Assembly (NCBI GenBank): GCA_000499405.2
Contig: HG738139.1
Span: 6,472,616-6,536,615 of the forward strand
Length of the DNA stretch: 64,000 nt
DNA from: Onchocerca volvulus
Lineage: Eukaryota > Nematoda > Chromadorea > Rhabditida > Onchocercidae
Direction of reading: 5' to 3'
Below, piece after piece: positions 38,901-52,957 of this stretch; within the stretch, counting starts at the first letter, position 1; each line of letters starts with the position of its first letter. The notes beneath the pieces were generated by a model. The model did no database searches, was not told the DNA's origin, and worked only from the letters and a program-made list of their open reading frames with translations. The translations under genes and the position numbers were made by a program.

Positions 38901-41474
38901 AATAAAGATTCAAAACTAATGCTACGGCAAATGAAAATTCATATATTTGAAGATTTTTTTTAAAGCATAAAATATAAAGAAACCTGCTTGATAATAATTT
39001 ACCTTTTCTGAATTCAGCTAAGAGCGAACGAACTTCAACCTTAGGACCATTTCGACGATATAAGCCAGGCTGAAGAAGACCGTATGTGGAAATGAACTTT
39101 ATACACCTGGAAATAAAAATATAATTTGTTGTTATAAAATGTTGCAAAAATCAATAATAGACAACCAATTTTGACAAAATTAAACAGTTTATTGAAAAGA
39201 TTTATCTATGTTTTTTTCTCTTGAAATTGGGGAGTTGGCCCTTATCAAACCTCACCATCAATACCTCTGAGCGCAAGCTTACTTGTCAACAATAACAGGA
39301 ACATCATCTGATGTTAGTTTCGAATCCTCTAACCGATAACCACTACATTCCATTTGATGATTCAGTAAATCAATCCATGTTAAAGTGGCCGAATCATACT
39401 CTGCTTGTACGAATAAAGAACTATAAATAAAAGTTGAAATTATAAATTCCGATTTTTTGCTTTCTGCCCATAGTGTTTGTTTCTCTCATATTTTAAAAAT
39501 CTATTTCAAATCAAACAATTTAAAAATTAACAATGAAAACTGCAGAGTTTTCCTTATATTTTTCTTATTTTGAATAAAAGACAAACCCTCCTTCTTGTAG
39601 CAAAAGAAATGGTCCTTTCATCGAACCAACAATCGATGCACACCAATCAACTTTGCTTAATGTATTTTTCATTCCAACAAATTTACGCACATCAAGTTCA
39701 AATAATATACCACAGCTATCTAATGCGTAATACAATTTATGCTGCAATTTTTTTAATTTATCACAAAAATCTGAAAATTAGTGGGTATCTAAAGTCAAGA
39801 GAGTACTTTAGTCACAGATATGAAGCACTAACTTCATCGAGAAACATCCAACCGCTTGACCAGACGCAAGCTGTTCCTTGACGTATCCATACGCTACCTC
39901 CGGCATTCAAACTTTTTACACTGTACAACAACAATTCATTCTTCGGCATGATACACTAAAAACTTCGAATGAATATCCCTATTATAAGAATTCGAAATCT
40001 CATTATGATTTAAAAAGCAAGAAAAAATCCGCCTACTTTTACAATGTCTAAAATCCACTTTTCCACTTCCGTAGTCATTTTGAGCTTTAAATTTGTCCAG
40101 TGACTGCACAGAACATTCTCTCGAACATGTAACTCAACAGCAGCATCAACTGGATTTTTCCCAACATAGAGAATGTTTTTCAGATAATAGGGACCAACTA
40201 CTGGATCACCAACCTGAAAGAAAAGTAAACTTTATCGTACATGGTTATCATAAGCATAGATGATTTTTTTTCGAATGATATCAGGCCTAAAATTTCACAA
40301 TTTGTCATGAATTATAAAAATACAAGCAAGATAAAATAAATCAACTTCATCAAATAAAAAAAAAAGTTTGACTGCTTTTATTTCATCTGGAACTTAACTT
40401 TTGCTCATTATGCTTTTGAATTATTGTTATTTTGATCTTGCTGTTGAATCTAATTAATTAAGATTTAGACAGATGTGAATTTACACGAGAATTACAAATA
40501 TCAAACAAATTTTACTGTCTAATTTTACTGGTAATTTTGGATACAATTAATTAACATTCGTATTTCTAGACAAAAGATTTTTTCTAAGTTTTTCCTGCTA
40601 GTTTTTTTCTTTAAATTATATATGGAATTTTAGAAGCTAATAATGTTACTGATATCTACAAATTTCGACATAATTTTTTAAATATTTAATATAAAGTTTA
40701 ACTTTTTAATAGGCTTTAACTGAAAAGGAATTTAGATATTCTTTTTTATTTTATATTGATTTTGATTATTTATTTTTTTATTTTTATAATTTGGATAATA
40801 CTGCATATTTATCTGTCATATGGTTTGTGTATGTGTCTTCTTTGACTAATAAGTGCCAAGTCTTACTCTGATTATCCTTTCAAGGTGAATTTATTGGCTA
40901 ATTCCATTAGCCAATAAATTGAAAAGGAGATTTATTATGATTATACCTTGTCATTAGTAGCCCAACCAGCCAAAGCACTTTCTTCGACAACAATCCATAG
41001 TTTACCATAATCTTTCTTACAGACGACGACTTCAGCCCATGCCGACAGCAACAATTTATCCCCCAAAATATCTTTATCGTCAGTCTTCTTGTTACCTATC
41101 CAAGAATCTATGTTCCCAATTGCAGAATTTTCAGGATCATCAACACTAGAACATTTTTCGAAAGAATCAAAACTTCTTTCACATCTGAAACAAATTGAAA
41201 ATTTTCAATAAAAGTAATATTATGAAATGCCTCGAAAAGAAAGACAATTTAGAAAATCATTCAGTAACTATTACCGTTAAAATATTACATGAATAATTAT
41301 TTAATTGATACCTTAATGTCTATGAGCTATTAAAATTTAAACTGCAATATAAATATACCTGTAAACTCAATTGTATTCTATTGATAATAAAGATATTATA
41401 AATAAAAATTATTTAAGCATGAATTTCATCATGTTTCGAAATCAACTAATTTTACACAAGATTACTTCTAAGCA

Positions 41475-41512
<38 letters not shown>

Positions 41513-42220
41513 TACCAAAACTATGAGTACTAAATCATTAAAAAATTACCCATTATTAGCCGAAGCATCATCATGGAGTAATTTCGCCATTTCCGAATAT
41601 GTTTCAAGACCGATATATCCTGAGTTCCATAAACCGTTCCGTGGAATATTTTCTGGATCAAAGATTACCGAAATATTACTGTGGTCTCTGTTCACAGTAT
41701 CCGGAATAGCATCACTTTCCAGCAAATGTTTTGATTTTTTAGTTACAGAAGAAAAATCGTGTCCTGTTACTAAATTATTACTTATTGGAGAATCATTCTG
41801 CTCATCCATCGATCTTACTGTAGAAGTCGCATTTCCAGAAATTACTGAATTCAGTATCTTTGTAATTCTTGCAACGCGGCCTCGTTCCAGTCCTTCTAAA
41901 TTTAATATGTCTGGCGGATTTCTGGGACTGTCATTGCTCTGACTGCTTGATGAAGCAGATCGACTAATATTCGGTATAATTGTCTTTTGGATATCGGACA
42001 ACGATCTAACACGACGAAGACTCTTTTTGGATGATAAATTTTGCAACGGCAGAACAGTCTGATGCAAACAAGAATTCGATATTAGCTTAGTTGAATTAGG
42101 TAAGGAAATGAGAGGATTTGGAACAACTTCGGATTTTAAAATACGATTTGGTATTGCTGGCTTTCGGTTAGTTAAACTAATCCGAGGCGCAGGAATCGGC
42201 CGATTCTGTGTAGATACCAT
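35966..42220 (-). CDS. ARAP-like PH-RhoGAP-RA-PH protein without ArfGAP
   Basis: A predicted membrane-recruited Rho GTPase-activating protein. Minus-strand exons: 42220-41550, 41184-40947, 40213-40037, 39955-39833, 39741-39587, 39420-39283, 39106-39003, 38846-38700, 38642-38464, 38164-38006, 37928-37839, 37730-37659, 37554-37414, 36791-36684, 36223-35966. All phases agree, giving 919 residues. Order: a low-complexity N-terminus with RPIPAPR (fits the PxxxPR SH3 ligand of CIN85/CD2AP); two PH-like units (KLLLSAWAEVVVCKKDYGKL; MFLDEHKLYYALDSCGILF); RhoGAP with arginine finger in QPGLYRRNG and VFGPTLF; RA domain (GFLVPVHILEKDNHTFNV); and a C-terminal PH (VGHLKLEGGLVAYYNK). This is the ARAP arrangement, but no CxxC zinc finger of an ArfGAP lies between the PH units. 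The start is uncertain: the frame stays open to an acceptor at 42284-42283. Confidence 0.85.
40888..40920. repeat. perfect 15-bp hairpin in an intron
   Basis: AATTTATTGGCTAAT, a 3-base loop (TCC), then the exact reverse complement. The flanks CCTTTC and GAAAAGG extend the stem imperfectly. It lies in the intron between 40947 and 40213 of the RhoGAP gene, 27 bp past a donor. Confidence 0.8.
41481..41509. repeat. (TA)n microsatellite
   Basis: A 29-bp alternating TA tract, about 40 bp downstream of the first RhoGAP exon. Confidence 0.95.
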
Positions 42221-42282
42221 ATTCCTATCATAGCAGAGATTCTGCGTAGTTAGAAGAAAAATGTTCACCAAATCATCAATTC

Positions 42283-43977
42283 CTGAAGAAACGATATACT
42301 ATTCACGACAAAAAAATAAGATTATTACGGACAAAAATCACTGCGAAATTTCACAACGTTGACAAATGGACATTGACGATCGAGAACTATGATTTATTTC
42401 CGAAGCGGAAAAGAAATTACATTTCATTTCAACAAATACTTGTATTTCTCCTCAGTGGAAGCTGCAAAATGAATATAACCTCGATTGGTAATTCTAAAAA
42501 AGACAAACCTAAGTACATCCAACAGTTGCTAGGAAAATTTAAGCAGTATGGAAAACTGGAAAGACTAAAAGACAGAAAACGAGACATCCAAAAAAACAAA
42601 AGATTTGAAAAATCTTCGATATGTGCAATTATTCTCAGCTTATTTTCCAAACTTTGCACCAAGCGTTGTCTTTAAGATGGAAACATATCTGCAGAACACA
42701 TGCAGACACTTTTCATTTAAATCTTTCAGACTGAAAAATCACATATTTTTTTGATATTTCGAAACATGGAAAATTTGATATGTCTAAAAGTAATTAATGA
42801 GTCGAAACTAATGTAGTCAATACTTACACAAAAATTAAACTTCTGAACTTTGAAACCCAAAAATTGAGTTAAAAAGAATTGGAAAATAAAGACCACTGCT
42901 TTAGACATTCATTTCGAAATATATGGGAAAAATCTAGAAAAATAATTAAATGGCTGCTAACCGCAATAAAATAAGTTACTATCGAGGAGAGAACACAAAA
43001 ATATTTATTTTTTGTTGTCATTAAAAATCAAGAAGTAATTGTATAAAACAAAAACCAGTAGTAACTGATGAGCTAAATTTGTGAAAAATTTAACAATGGA
43101 TAATACAAATTAACCACAAATATTCAAAATACGAGGCATGTAACATAGTATTAGAAAGAGAAAAAAGTTTAACTTAAATAAATAGGTTTAATCGAATCTG
43201 TTTATTTGGGAAAGGTAAACAATAAAAAGAAGTCCTTTCTATGTACCAATCAATAAATAAGACCCGTTTAACCTTATAAAGAACAGTAAAATTACAGTAT
43301 TTGCCATGTATTGCTAAGTTAACAAGATAAAGCAAGGCCATAAAAATATATAGAGATCTTCATCTAAAATACAATTAATAATATTATGAAGACTTTATAG
43401 CGAAATAAAACAATTCACTTATTTCAGATTAACTAAAAAAACAAACAAACAAATAAATCAATCCTTGGTGATCACAACGGTTCAAATAGTAGGAATGCAA
43501 TAAAATAAAAAAAAAAAAAAAAAAAAAATTTGTAAAATAAAAACTGCCGTAAAAGAAAAAGAAAAAAAATTGTACGTCCTTAACTGTTTTTCTAATTCTC
43601 GAACTGAATTTTACTTCTACCAGTTATTTTTTTTGAATTCTTCAGTTTCACTTCTTAATGATAATCTCACCTATTTTTTATCTGTCCCTCAAAACAAAAG
43701 TGTCCGTTTCCTTTTTTAGGTACATCACAATATGTTGAACCATAAAGTGAGCTATAGCATTCTTGCACTGCATCAATTCCCATCAAAAGCTAACCTACAT
43801 AAGTAAAAAGATTCCTATTTCGGTACCGACATAAGTTAATGATTCATATTTCAGTATTATGTTTTAGAAAATTCTCGAAAGAAAATGGACTCTTTTCTTA
43901 AAAGAAATGCCATTTCCAGTCTTTATATTCCATTTTGAAACATAATGCTTAGTTTTAGAAATGCAAATAAACTTTGT
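42283..43977. other. intergenic region, no gene supported
   Basis: Between the XPD stop and the RhoGAP 5' end. A 22-A run lies at 43507-43528. An additional 5' exon of the RhoGAP gene could lie here, but none was recognised. Confidence 0.45.
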
Positions 43978-46900
43978 TTAATCAACTTCTTCTAAAACAT
44001 GACCAAATTTTTTTCCCAATAATTCTTTTTCACGAAGCATTTCTTCAGTAAGCAGTGAAATACCCAGTTGATGTTCTTTAGTGAATGACTGCGCCATTAA
44101 CGGGAACCATCTAAGAAAAAATGTTATTATTTTTTGATAAACAAAAAGCATTAGAAACATTATTTTTCCAAAAATGTTTAAAAATAATTCCAAAATAATA
44201 ATTCATAGAAATTTCTGAAAAATCATTTCTTCAATTACTTTTTCAACACTATAGTTCATTCATGATAATATGAAATTTCCAAAAACCATACTTTCTTGCT
44301 ATTATAGCAGCTTCTTCAATGCTAAGGTTAATATTACCAGGTGTTATATATTCCTGGATCCAACGAGGAAGTTTACCCATTTTATCTTTCCGTGAAAATC
44401 GCTAAAATATAATTTTAGTGAAGCTCACTGAACAAATCATTATAAAAATGAGATAGAACTGATATGTATGGCTTTTAACTTGACTTCCAAATTGTTTCAA
44501 TTTTGAAAACTTCTATATCTTTAAAACAGAAGAACTAACCTTATCAGCGAACACCATTAAACCATAATCACTTTTTCCTCTCAGTGCACGACCCATGCAT
44601 TGTGCTGCCTGACGCATCGCATCAAATGTTAGAAAATCATTTTCCCTAAAATGCCTATGATAAAGACCGATAGATTTACTTTCTTATGCCAAATAATCAT
44701 TTCATCACGAGAATTTTAGTTTTTACGTCTTTTTTTCCTGAATTTTTAATTTTAACGATGGTTTTCCTGAATTATTGCTATTTTCGTAATTTTAAATCGA
44801 TACCACACCTTATTCCTAATTGTTCTCGCAAGTATTCCAGTCGCGCTCGCAATATTCGACTTTCCGTATATACATATGGTACACCAAGCATTATTACAGC
44901 TCGGCCAAGATGATGCGAAAAATCAATCCCTTCTGACACCTACGGTTTCGGTTATGTAAAGATGAATTAAATGATTGCATAGAAATTTAATTCAATTAAA
45001 TTTAAATATTTCAATCAAAAAAAGATGACTGTGAAAATTTTTTTCACAAAGTAAAATCATAATTCCTAAAATACCTTTCCTCTTGCAACAGAAAAAAATA
45101 CGGCTCCCCTGCCACAATCACATGCTTCCACATACTTCTCTAAAGCAATACTTGTTTCGAGTGCATCAGTTGTTTCGATGAACATAAGTTTGTATTTTAA
45201 TAATTCATCAATAATGCCCTGCAGAAATCGAAACAGAATTATAATTTAGACATTAAAATATTTGAAATCTTGTTTGACTCAAATTATAAAACAGATTGAA
45301 ATCTAATTTTAAAATCTGATGAAAATCCGTTTTAGAGAAAAGCATAGTTACCTGATCATACCATGTTGAAATAACATTTTCCATATAAACATAACTGGTA
45401 AAAAAAACGACAACACCATCTGGTACCAAAGAAACAAGTTCCAAAACAAGACTACCGTAATTTCGAATTACGGCAGTGTCTTCTCGAGACTCAAAACGGG
45501 ATGTCATTGCAACTTGATCATTGCCTGCAATGAAATTTCTAACAAAATTATTATGATAAGTAATGAAATATAAGAAATACAGTACTAAAAGCAAATAAAA
45601 ATGTTAAAGTAGTATTGAAGATAAACTATTAAAACAGCATAAACTATGTGTAAAAGCTACAAATATTAAACCTTTTGAAACAATAAGTGGCGCAATACAT
45701 GGTCTTGCTAGTGTCATTGATAAACTTGCCATAACCGCTGGATCAAAGTCCAGAATTTTCGGGTACATATCCAGCGGTGATAAAGTCTGCATTTATTTTA
45801 CGAATCTTCAAACCTTTCTTGTGAAAATAAAAACAAATTCTAACAAAAGAGCTAAACACATACTAGTTAATTCGTAGCAAAATAAAATAAACAATTTCTC
45901 ACTATTAATATAATTAATTTAGGATATAGTTTATTTATATAGGAATAGGAATAGCCATTTTCGACTTCACTTTATTTGATCTTATATAAGAAGGAAATGA
46001 GATCGCTGTTGTTAGTGCATTTCTTTGTTAAAAAGCAACTTTGAAAACCGACTCCTGAAGTGATGACAACTGTATGATAACGTTGGAAAATAGGACGAAT
46101 AGCAACTGAAGCATCCATGCAACTTAGATGTAACGTGCAGCTATGTCCTGTACCACTTTTCTCATCCAATGGTTCAATTACAATTGTAAAACCTTAAAAA
46201 AAGAAGTAAGAAATACAAGAAAATATATACCAAAGTAAACTTACTAATAATTGAAATTGAAGAAAAGTTTAACAATACCTCTTGCATACGTGCTCACAAG
46301 AGTTGCAAAATTTGTAATTAGCACTAAAGAACTGAAATCTGATATGTCAGCTAACTCCAGAGTTCGTGTTAATGATGCAAACCGCTCCGCACAGAACCTA
46401 AACAAGTTTCAGAAATCAATCAAATAAAATTTAAAACGCTTCTATTGAATCAAACTCAAAAAGACATTTCATAGGAATTAAAAATCAGTAAATGGTGGGA
46501 TGTTTGTCCAGTACAATCGTAACTTATATATAAATTATATTATGTCCATAAAATCTGAATATACATAATTAACTTGGTGCAAAAATAAAGCGTTTTTTAT
46601 TCGTGAATCTAAATCATTATAATCAAACTTAACTTAAATCATCACTGTTAATCAAAATAGACTTAACGAACTTTCCAAAAACATTTCTGCATTCGTGGGT
46701 TCTGGATGCAATTCGCTTAATAGTTAATCTAGATAATAAAAGATTATCAAGTGTTAGTAAATTGGTTAGATGAATAGGTCGATCAGGTAAAAGATTCACA
46801 GCTCAAATCGTTGAAATATTGAAATATTTATTGTTCGACACGTTATAAAACGTCATTGTAAAGTTTCTGTTGGCTAATGCCGGGTAAAGAACTACTTTTT

Positions 46901-49900
46901 CGGCATATTTCATTGATTTGCTAAATATATTTCTAACTATAATGGCTTTAGACAATAGAGCATCAAATAATGCCATGACCATTCTTTGGTGCAAGTTTGA
47001 CTTTTAGAAATGCTTTAGAGCTTTTCTTCGTCCAGCCATTCAAATGCCCGGTAACGCTGTCTTATATAATCCAATTTCCGTCGCGTATATAATCAAGTCA
47101 AAAAATTGTTTGTCGTTATCGACAATATTCTCGATACAATAACTTTTTTAATCAAAGATAGGTAATAAGGCACTCGTTGAGATTTTTCATTTTCCCGATT
47201 TGCTCCAATGCCAAAAGATCATAGATTGAAGATATTCAGTTCTTTGATAACTTTTCGTGTGGCTATAGGGATTATTTTTCTGAGTGCTTCTTCATTTCAT
47301 TTTTCATGATTCTTTTTTTCACAAAACTTGGAGAACCGTTACCTATTCATCAGCGGTGTCTGGATCAAATAAGATGTTAATATTCCGAATCGCTCCCATT
47401 GCCTTGTGGTCATTTTGAATTCAAATAAAAATATGATTGAATTTTGCCTTTTGTCTAATATAATTTCTTCGGTTTAAATATAAGAAAAATTAAAAATATA
47501 TACATGAAAGGAAAAAAATAAATCATTTTCAAAAAAAAAAAAATTCAATAATATATAAAAGTCAATTGTTTTCGCACTAAGTTAATGAAAATTAAAGGAA
47601 TTAGTTCTTTGGCAAACACACTTTTTCCCCAATAGTATTAACTTATTTTATCTCAAAACATTGCACTAGCGAGAATTCCTTTTAATTAGCTCGGTAACAG
47701 TCATGATCGAAAATTTTAAATTAAAGCGATTACATATTTGAATCACAAATGAAATTCATAGTATGACTTCTAGTTATAGTATAACTAGTATGACTATAGT
47801 GTGGTTTCGTATGACTTCTACGATACAAAAATATTCCTCATTTTGTTGCTGCTACATTTCCTTTATAATCACAATGTAGAACAAATAATCAAAGCGAGCA
47901 TTAAATAAAAGTCTAAACCCGAATAAAATGGAAAAAAAAAATAAATAGATCGATTTGGATTTTTAATTCCAGTTAAAAGAATGAAAGTAGTCATTAAAAA
48001 CCTGAGCGGTTTTCGATCAATATTCATCAAATCATTAATATCCCGAAGGAATGCTACTGGACTTTCAATCAAAACAGTTTTCGTTCGCATCCGATGTTTC
48101 AGATATTCATTGAAACGACGCAAAAATGAAATGAAATGTAACGCATTTCGTATTGTTCCGGGTACTGCTTCCTTCAAAATCATATCAGGCAATACTGAAA
48201 ATTAAATTAATAAAAATTATTTTTGTTCCAAAAAATAAAGTTGACAAAAAGATTAATTAGCAAAACTTTATGGGTTTATGCCAAAGGAAATCCCAAAAAG
48301 TTTTTAAGAAACAACAGAATAAGAAAATTAACCAGGATTTGCTAAAACTTGATCGTTCATGCGTTCTTTTTCGACACGCTTCAATCCTTCAACTAAACGA
48401 TCATACTCTAGCCGTAGCTGCTCACTATTTTCCTCTCTCAACCTGGAAATTATTTACTGTCCTATTTGAAACGTTCTTTTAATTTACTTGATTAAATGAA
48501 TTTTGAGTCGCGTATTTCCAATGAACAAGTTTTTATAACAGAGTTTTTCTTTGGGACGACATGTCCAATACAACGTTCTTAAATTTGAAAACATGAATTT
48601 CTGATGGCAGCATAAGTATCGAGAAATTACTTAACATTCTGCAAATAAATTTTAAATAAAGGTTTTAAACCAATCAATCAGAAATACGTGTTTTACAATT
48701 CGATTACCTTTGCACATGCTGTTCAAGTACACCTAATTTTTGTGTCGCTTTTTCAATTGTTGTTTTTGTTAAGGATACACTCATTGACTCTATGCAAACA
48801 TTATCTGAAAAAGCCAATTCTAATGACAAATCTCATTTAAAAAAATAGTCCGAGATTCCCTAACCGTCTTCCAAACAATAAAGACAGTAATAAAAATTAT
48901 TTTTTTTGCTTCCCACGTTACAATTTTTTCAGATTAAATGCTAAACTTCCCGAGTATTTATGATTTTCCGAAAAATTCACAAACCAATATTATGAGCTTC
49001 ATCAAAAACAACACACGAATGACGACTAAAATTTTTTGAAACCAATTCGGCAATTTTTGGATCCAAAATATAATGATAAGAATAGACAACAATATGTGCA
49101 CGATCGACAACATTGCGCGACATGAAATACGGACAGATTCCCTTCTGCTGACCCAGTTTCCTCAAATTTTGCTGCAACATTGTAAAAATAAAAATTTTGA
49201 CAACAAACATTTTCGAGTCGTCATAATCCATAAATCCAAATTATTATGTTTCAGTAAAATGAGTTAATGTCTTCAACATAAAAACTGAACACAAAAAATT
49301 TCTAAGAGTAAGAATATGTTAATTTAATAAACATACCAAATTGTATACACCATCGGGATAATTCATATCCTTTTGTTCATCTAATTTCTCAAAAAATGTA
49401 CAGCATGGTAAATCCGGATGAAGCCTACGTTTAGCGCGCATAAAACTTGCTGTCAGCCTTAAGTTAATTTAGTAAATCATACGAAAGTTAAAAAACTGAT
49501 TACAAGAAAAAACTTTTTTCTTCTGGAAAATTTGCAACAGGTATACCTTGAAACTTACTTTTGACATGCTCCATCAACCAGAGAACCTTGTCGCAACGAT
49601 GATACTGATTCGTTAATGCACAAATTTTTACGAGCAGAAAGAGCTACCGCAAATAATGATGGCTGTTTCTTTAAAAAAAGAAATTCAACATGAGTTCTTT
49701 CTACACAAATTTTTTGTCGATTTTATTTTTTTGATGACAAATTAATTTGATAGTTGCTCAGATTTACGGCTAAGGTTCATACAGAACCAATTTCCTTTTT
49801 CTTATATGTTCATGCTTCCGACAAACAGAAAAAACTAACACCATCACACTGTTCGTAATATTTGAAAAGATTGCGAAGTTCTTCAACACATTTTTCAATT

Positions 49901-50732
49901 TCTGGAATCGTTCGCGAACAATAAACAAGCTTGTCCAGATGGTCCGGAAATCGCAACATATAGGCCACTACAAGTGAGAGTAATGAAACAGTCTTACCCG
50001 TACCCGACGGCATTTCCAGTAAACAGTGTCCCTGTAATTTATATTCTTTTTAAATAACTAATATTCAATAAAAAATTCATTTTGAATTAAGGGTACAGTG
50101 GAATTCATTTTGGATTAAGGATCAGTGAAATCATATCGGTTTTGTTTTGTTTTTTTTTTTTTAAAGCGCAGCACACTAATATTGTCAAGTGAAAAATAAT
50201 TATACTTGACACGATATTAATAATGATATAATACTCTTTTTTTTCTGAGTATTTGTCTTCTAGAAATAAAAACGATGAAAGTGTCAAGTATGCTTCAAGT
50301 TTACAAAGCAAAGGGCTTCATCGAGGAACAGCTGTATGAAAAACTTACTTTAGCATCCAAAGTTTTTTTCAGTTCACCCATATAGAGAATTTGTTCTGGA
50401 TAGATGTAATCATAAGGGAAGTAAACTTCCAAACCATCAATATCGATCCTATAAAAGAACAAAATTTCATATAAATAATAAAACTGCTTCTTCGAAAAAT
50501 TTTAAATCCTCCAAAAAAACAGATCTTTTCAATAATTTCTTTCTTATTATGCTGCGACATCTTCATTTCAAAGGACGCATGTCAATATGAGAATTTTCTA
50601 CCCTTTTTTAACTCCTGTTTCTCATATTATTTGGACTCAAAACGATTTGCAAGAAATAGAAAAAAAATAAAACTTGCTTCATAGTTGCTTGAATTGTAAG
50701 TTTATTCGATTTTACCAATGCAATTTAAGCAT
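43978..50732 (-). CDS. xpd-1: TFIIH DNA helicase XPD (ERCC2/Rad3)
   Basis: A 5'-to-3' superfamily 2 helicase of TFIIH, acting in nucleotide excision repair and transcription initiation. Eighteen exons: 50732-50716, 50448-50349, 50031-49840, 49668-49559, 49457-49337, 49171-48985, 48804-48708, 48442-48333, 48194-48002, 46397-46279, 46192-46053, 45786-45672, 45524-45352, 45218-45075, 44939-44809, 44645-44540, 44401-44292, 44110-43978. All phases agree; 765 residues (human 760). Motif [15 protein letters not shown] box VVFDEAHN, motif [16 protein letters not shown]. The four iron-sulphur cysteines are present (KNLCI, DGACQ, PCCTFF, GICPYF). Arch segment: [21 protein letters not shown]-terminus: [12 protein letters not shown]. 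The ATG lies 16 nt after a TTTTTCAG acceptor, so it is probably trans-spliced. The 1.6 kb intron 9 holds a transposon relic. Confidence 0.97.
46800..47300 (-). mobile_element. degenerate mariner transposase relic
   Basis: Inside the long XPD intron, the minus strand codes a broken mariner-family transposase in several frames. In order: [18 protein letters not shown] (47290-47233; helix-turn-helix linker region), [14 protein letters not shown] (like the family's LKxIGKVKKLDKWVPHEL), DGNWIIY (like GDEKWILYDN, where the first catalytic Asp lies), [20 protein letters not shown] (like KPNLHQKKVMVTVWWSAAG) and KYAEKVV...LANRNF. Stops and frameshifts separate the blocks and the second catalytic Asp region is not recognisable, so it is inactive. 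Terminal inverted repeats were not found. It shares the gene's orientation. Excision of the whole intron leaves the XPD frame intact. Confidence 0.72.
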
Positions 50733-50748
50733 ATCCGGATTAAAAAAC

Positions 50749-50750
50749 CT
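50749..50750 (-). promoter_or_regulatory. probable trans-splice acceptor of XPD
   Basis: On the minus strand, ATTGTTTTTCAG ends at 50749, followed by a 16-nt leader and the XPD ATG. No upstream exon was found, so a spliced leader is the simplest donor. Confidence 0.5.
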
Positions 50751-51497
50751 GAAAAACAATGAAATCAAAAAATTATAGGATGACAATGACTCGAGAATTT
50801 ACAATGTTCATCTCTACATTGTTGAAACTATTGCTCAATAATACTCGATAAATAATAACAATAAAAGAATTTCTAGTGATATTTCTCGCTCATATTTCCT
50901 AGAAACGTACTTTAATTAAAATATCACTTTGAATGCTTCTATCATTATCCTTCTGAAACCAACAAAACAGATCAAAACAGGTCATTCTCCATATTAATTT
51001 ATTCCCATAAATGGCTAATTCTCATCATTATTTGTAATACAAAAAAGTTCAATATTCCGTATTCATTCAACAAATACAAGTGTTTTACAAAAAGTTTTCA
51101 AGAATCAAAGTGACAAAGCAATTTACTTACAGAAATCAAGATCAATTTACTTACAGAATCACGATGATAAAAAACAAATCTTTAAATAACCGAAAAATAG
51201 AAAAATTAGTTCACTAAAAATGAAGGATTTCCAAAAATGGCTATCTGTTATCTATCGTACTATTGAAATTGTTTTTATGATTTGAAGATTATGGAAAATG
51301 CCAATCGGAGAGAAAATGATTTAACATATTTCAGCTATTCCTTCAAAACTATAATTTAAATTAAGCATAATAACACCAATCATGCGAATAAAGCAAAACA
51401 TTCACAAAAAACACGGTGAAATAGAAGATGCATAATAGAGTGATTACAACTAGTCATAAATCGATCAGTAATAAAATCAGATAAATAGGTGACAAAA

Positions 51498-52957
51498 TTA
51501 ACGGTAAAGAGAGGGAGCATTTTGAATTTTACGTGCTGGATGATATTCATAGACTTTTTTCGTTCCGGAAAAAAATCCTGGAGGTGGTAGCTCACTGATC
51601 GGAATAAAGGTGAAACGGTCCATTTGATCGGTACAGGAAGCTATTCGTGGAGGTGGTGGTGGAGGAGGTGAATCTTCGTCGATGGATACAGTGGGGGGTA
51701 TACCGAGAGATAAAATCGGCGTAAGATGGTTGGATGAATGAGTCATTGATCGTCCAATCCGAGATGCCTGATTAGGTGGTGGAGGCGGAGGACAAGCTGG
51801 TTTCGGGATTCTAATCGAACTGGATGGATTTGATAGAGGAGTACTTGGTGGAGGTGTGCTATGGCTATTCGATAGTGATAACTGCGAATTCCTAACATCC
51901 TGAAAAACAATCGTCAACAATGGCATCGAAAAAGTAATCATAACAATTGCGAATTCACGAACACAATCACTTTTCTCTTAAGAGGAAAATTTCTGCTTTA
52001 GATGTTAACTTACGAAATGTTATAAATAACCCAGGTTGTTATACTCCTTATTATTTAAAGACAAACTAAATGAAATTTATATACATCAGAACTGCCAGAT
52101 CGACGCAAAGAAGAGACATCGTTAGCAGTCCTATTTGGTCTCAGAGTTTTGAACTGTTCTGGAATGGAAATTTTGTTCATCGGCGGAGACCTGATATCTT
52201 TAACAATCGGCTTAGCTTTGAGTGATGGTGGTGTTGGTGGTGCTAATCCCGGTCGACTGATCTGAAAACCTTGGAAAGCAAAAAATAATGTACGAAATTA
52301 TCCTAGCAACGAAAAGCGATCACTAAAGTATGTACCAAGTATCTGCATAACGACACATAATCCACTTTTCCTACCAGGAAATATATTTCACAAAATCTAG
52401 CAATGAAAATTTTTGTTTGATTTTATAATATCATTTAATATAAGAGTCGAAATTTAATTGAAAATTAAATTATATAATTTTCATATAATTTATTTCTTAC
52501 CTAATTTACTTGAAATTAATACCTGATTAAACTGTTTTAGACGATCTGCTATTCCAGCAGAAGTTTGACGATTTATACTAGAAGCTTTAGAACATTCTGT
52601 CAATAATGTCGAAAACTGCTGAAAAAGAAGATGAAATTTCTTATTTTGAAAGATGGCATGAATAAAAATAAAAATCACATTCGATTCATCCATAAGGTCC
52701 GTTTATGTCACAAAAATAATAAGTTGATTCACTAAAAGCAGAGATACAGGGCAGAGAATGCAATTATATTAATACACATCACTGCCATACAATATTTATC
52801 ACAGTTAAGCTAACCGATGAAATAAAATCTGTTTCATGAATGATTCTAAAATTACCTGTTCTTGGAACTCCAAATGAGTTGCTGGTTTTGTTGAGTGGAT
52901 TTCGGATGGTTTTGATAAGAGCGGTGGGCTAGCTCAAAAAAAAAAATGTAATTTTAC

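Noticed and set aside
41523..41942. Plus-strand 139-codon open frame
   Set aside because: It lies opposite the large first exon of the RhoGAP gene, whose minus-strand frame has phase-consistent splicing and family domains.
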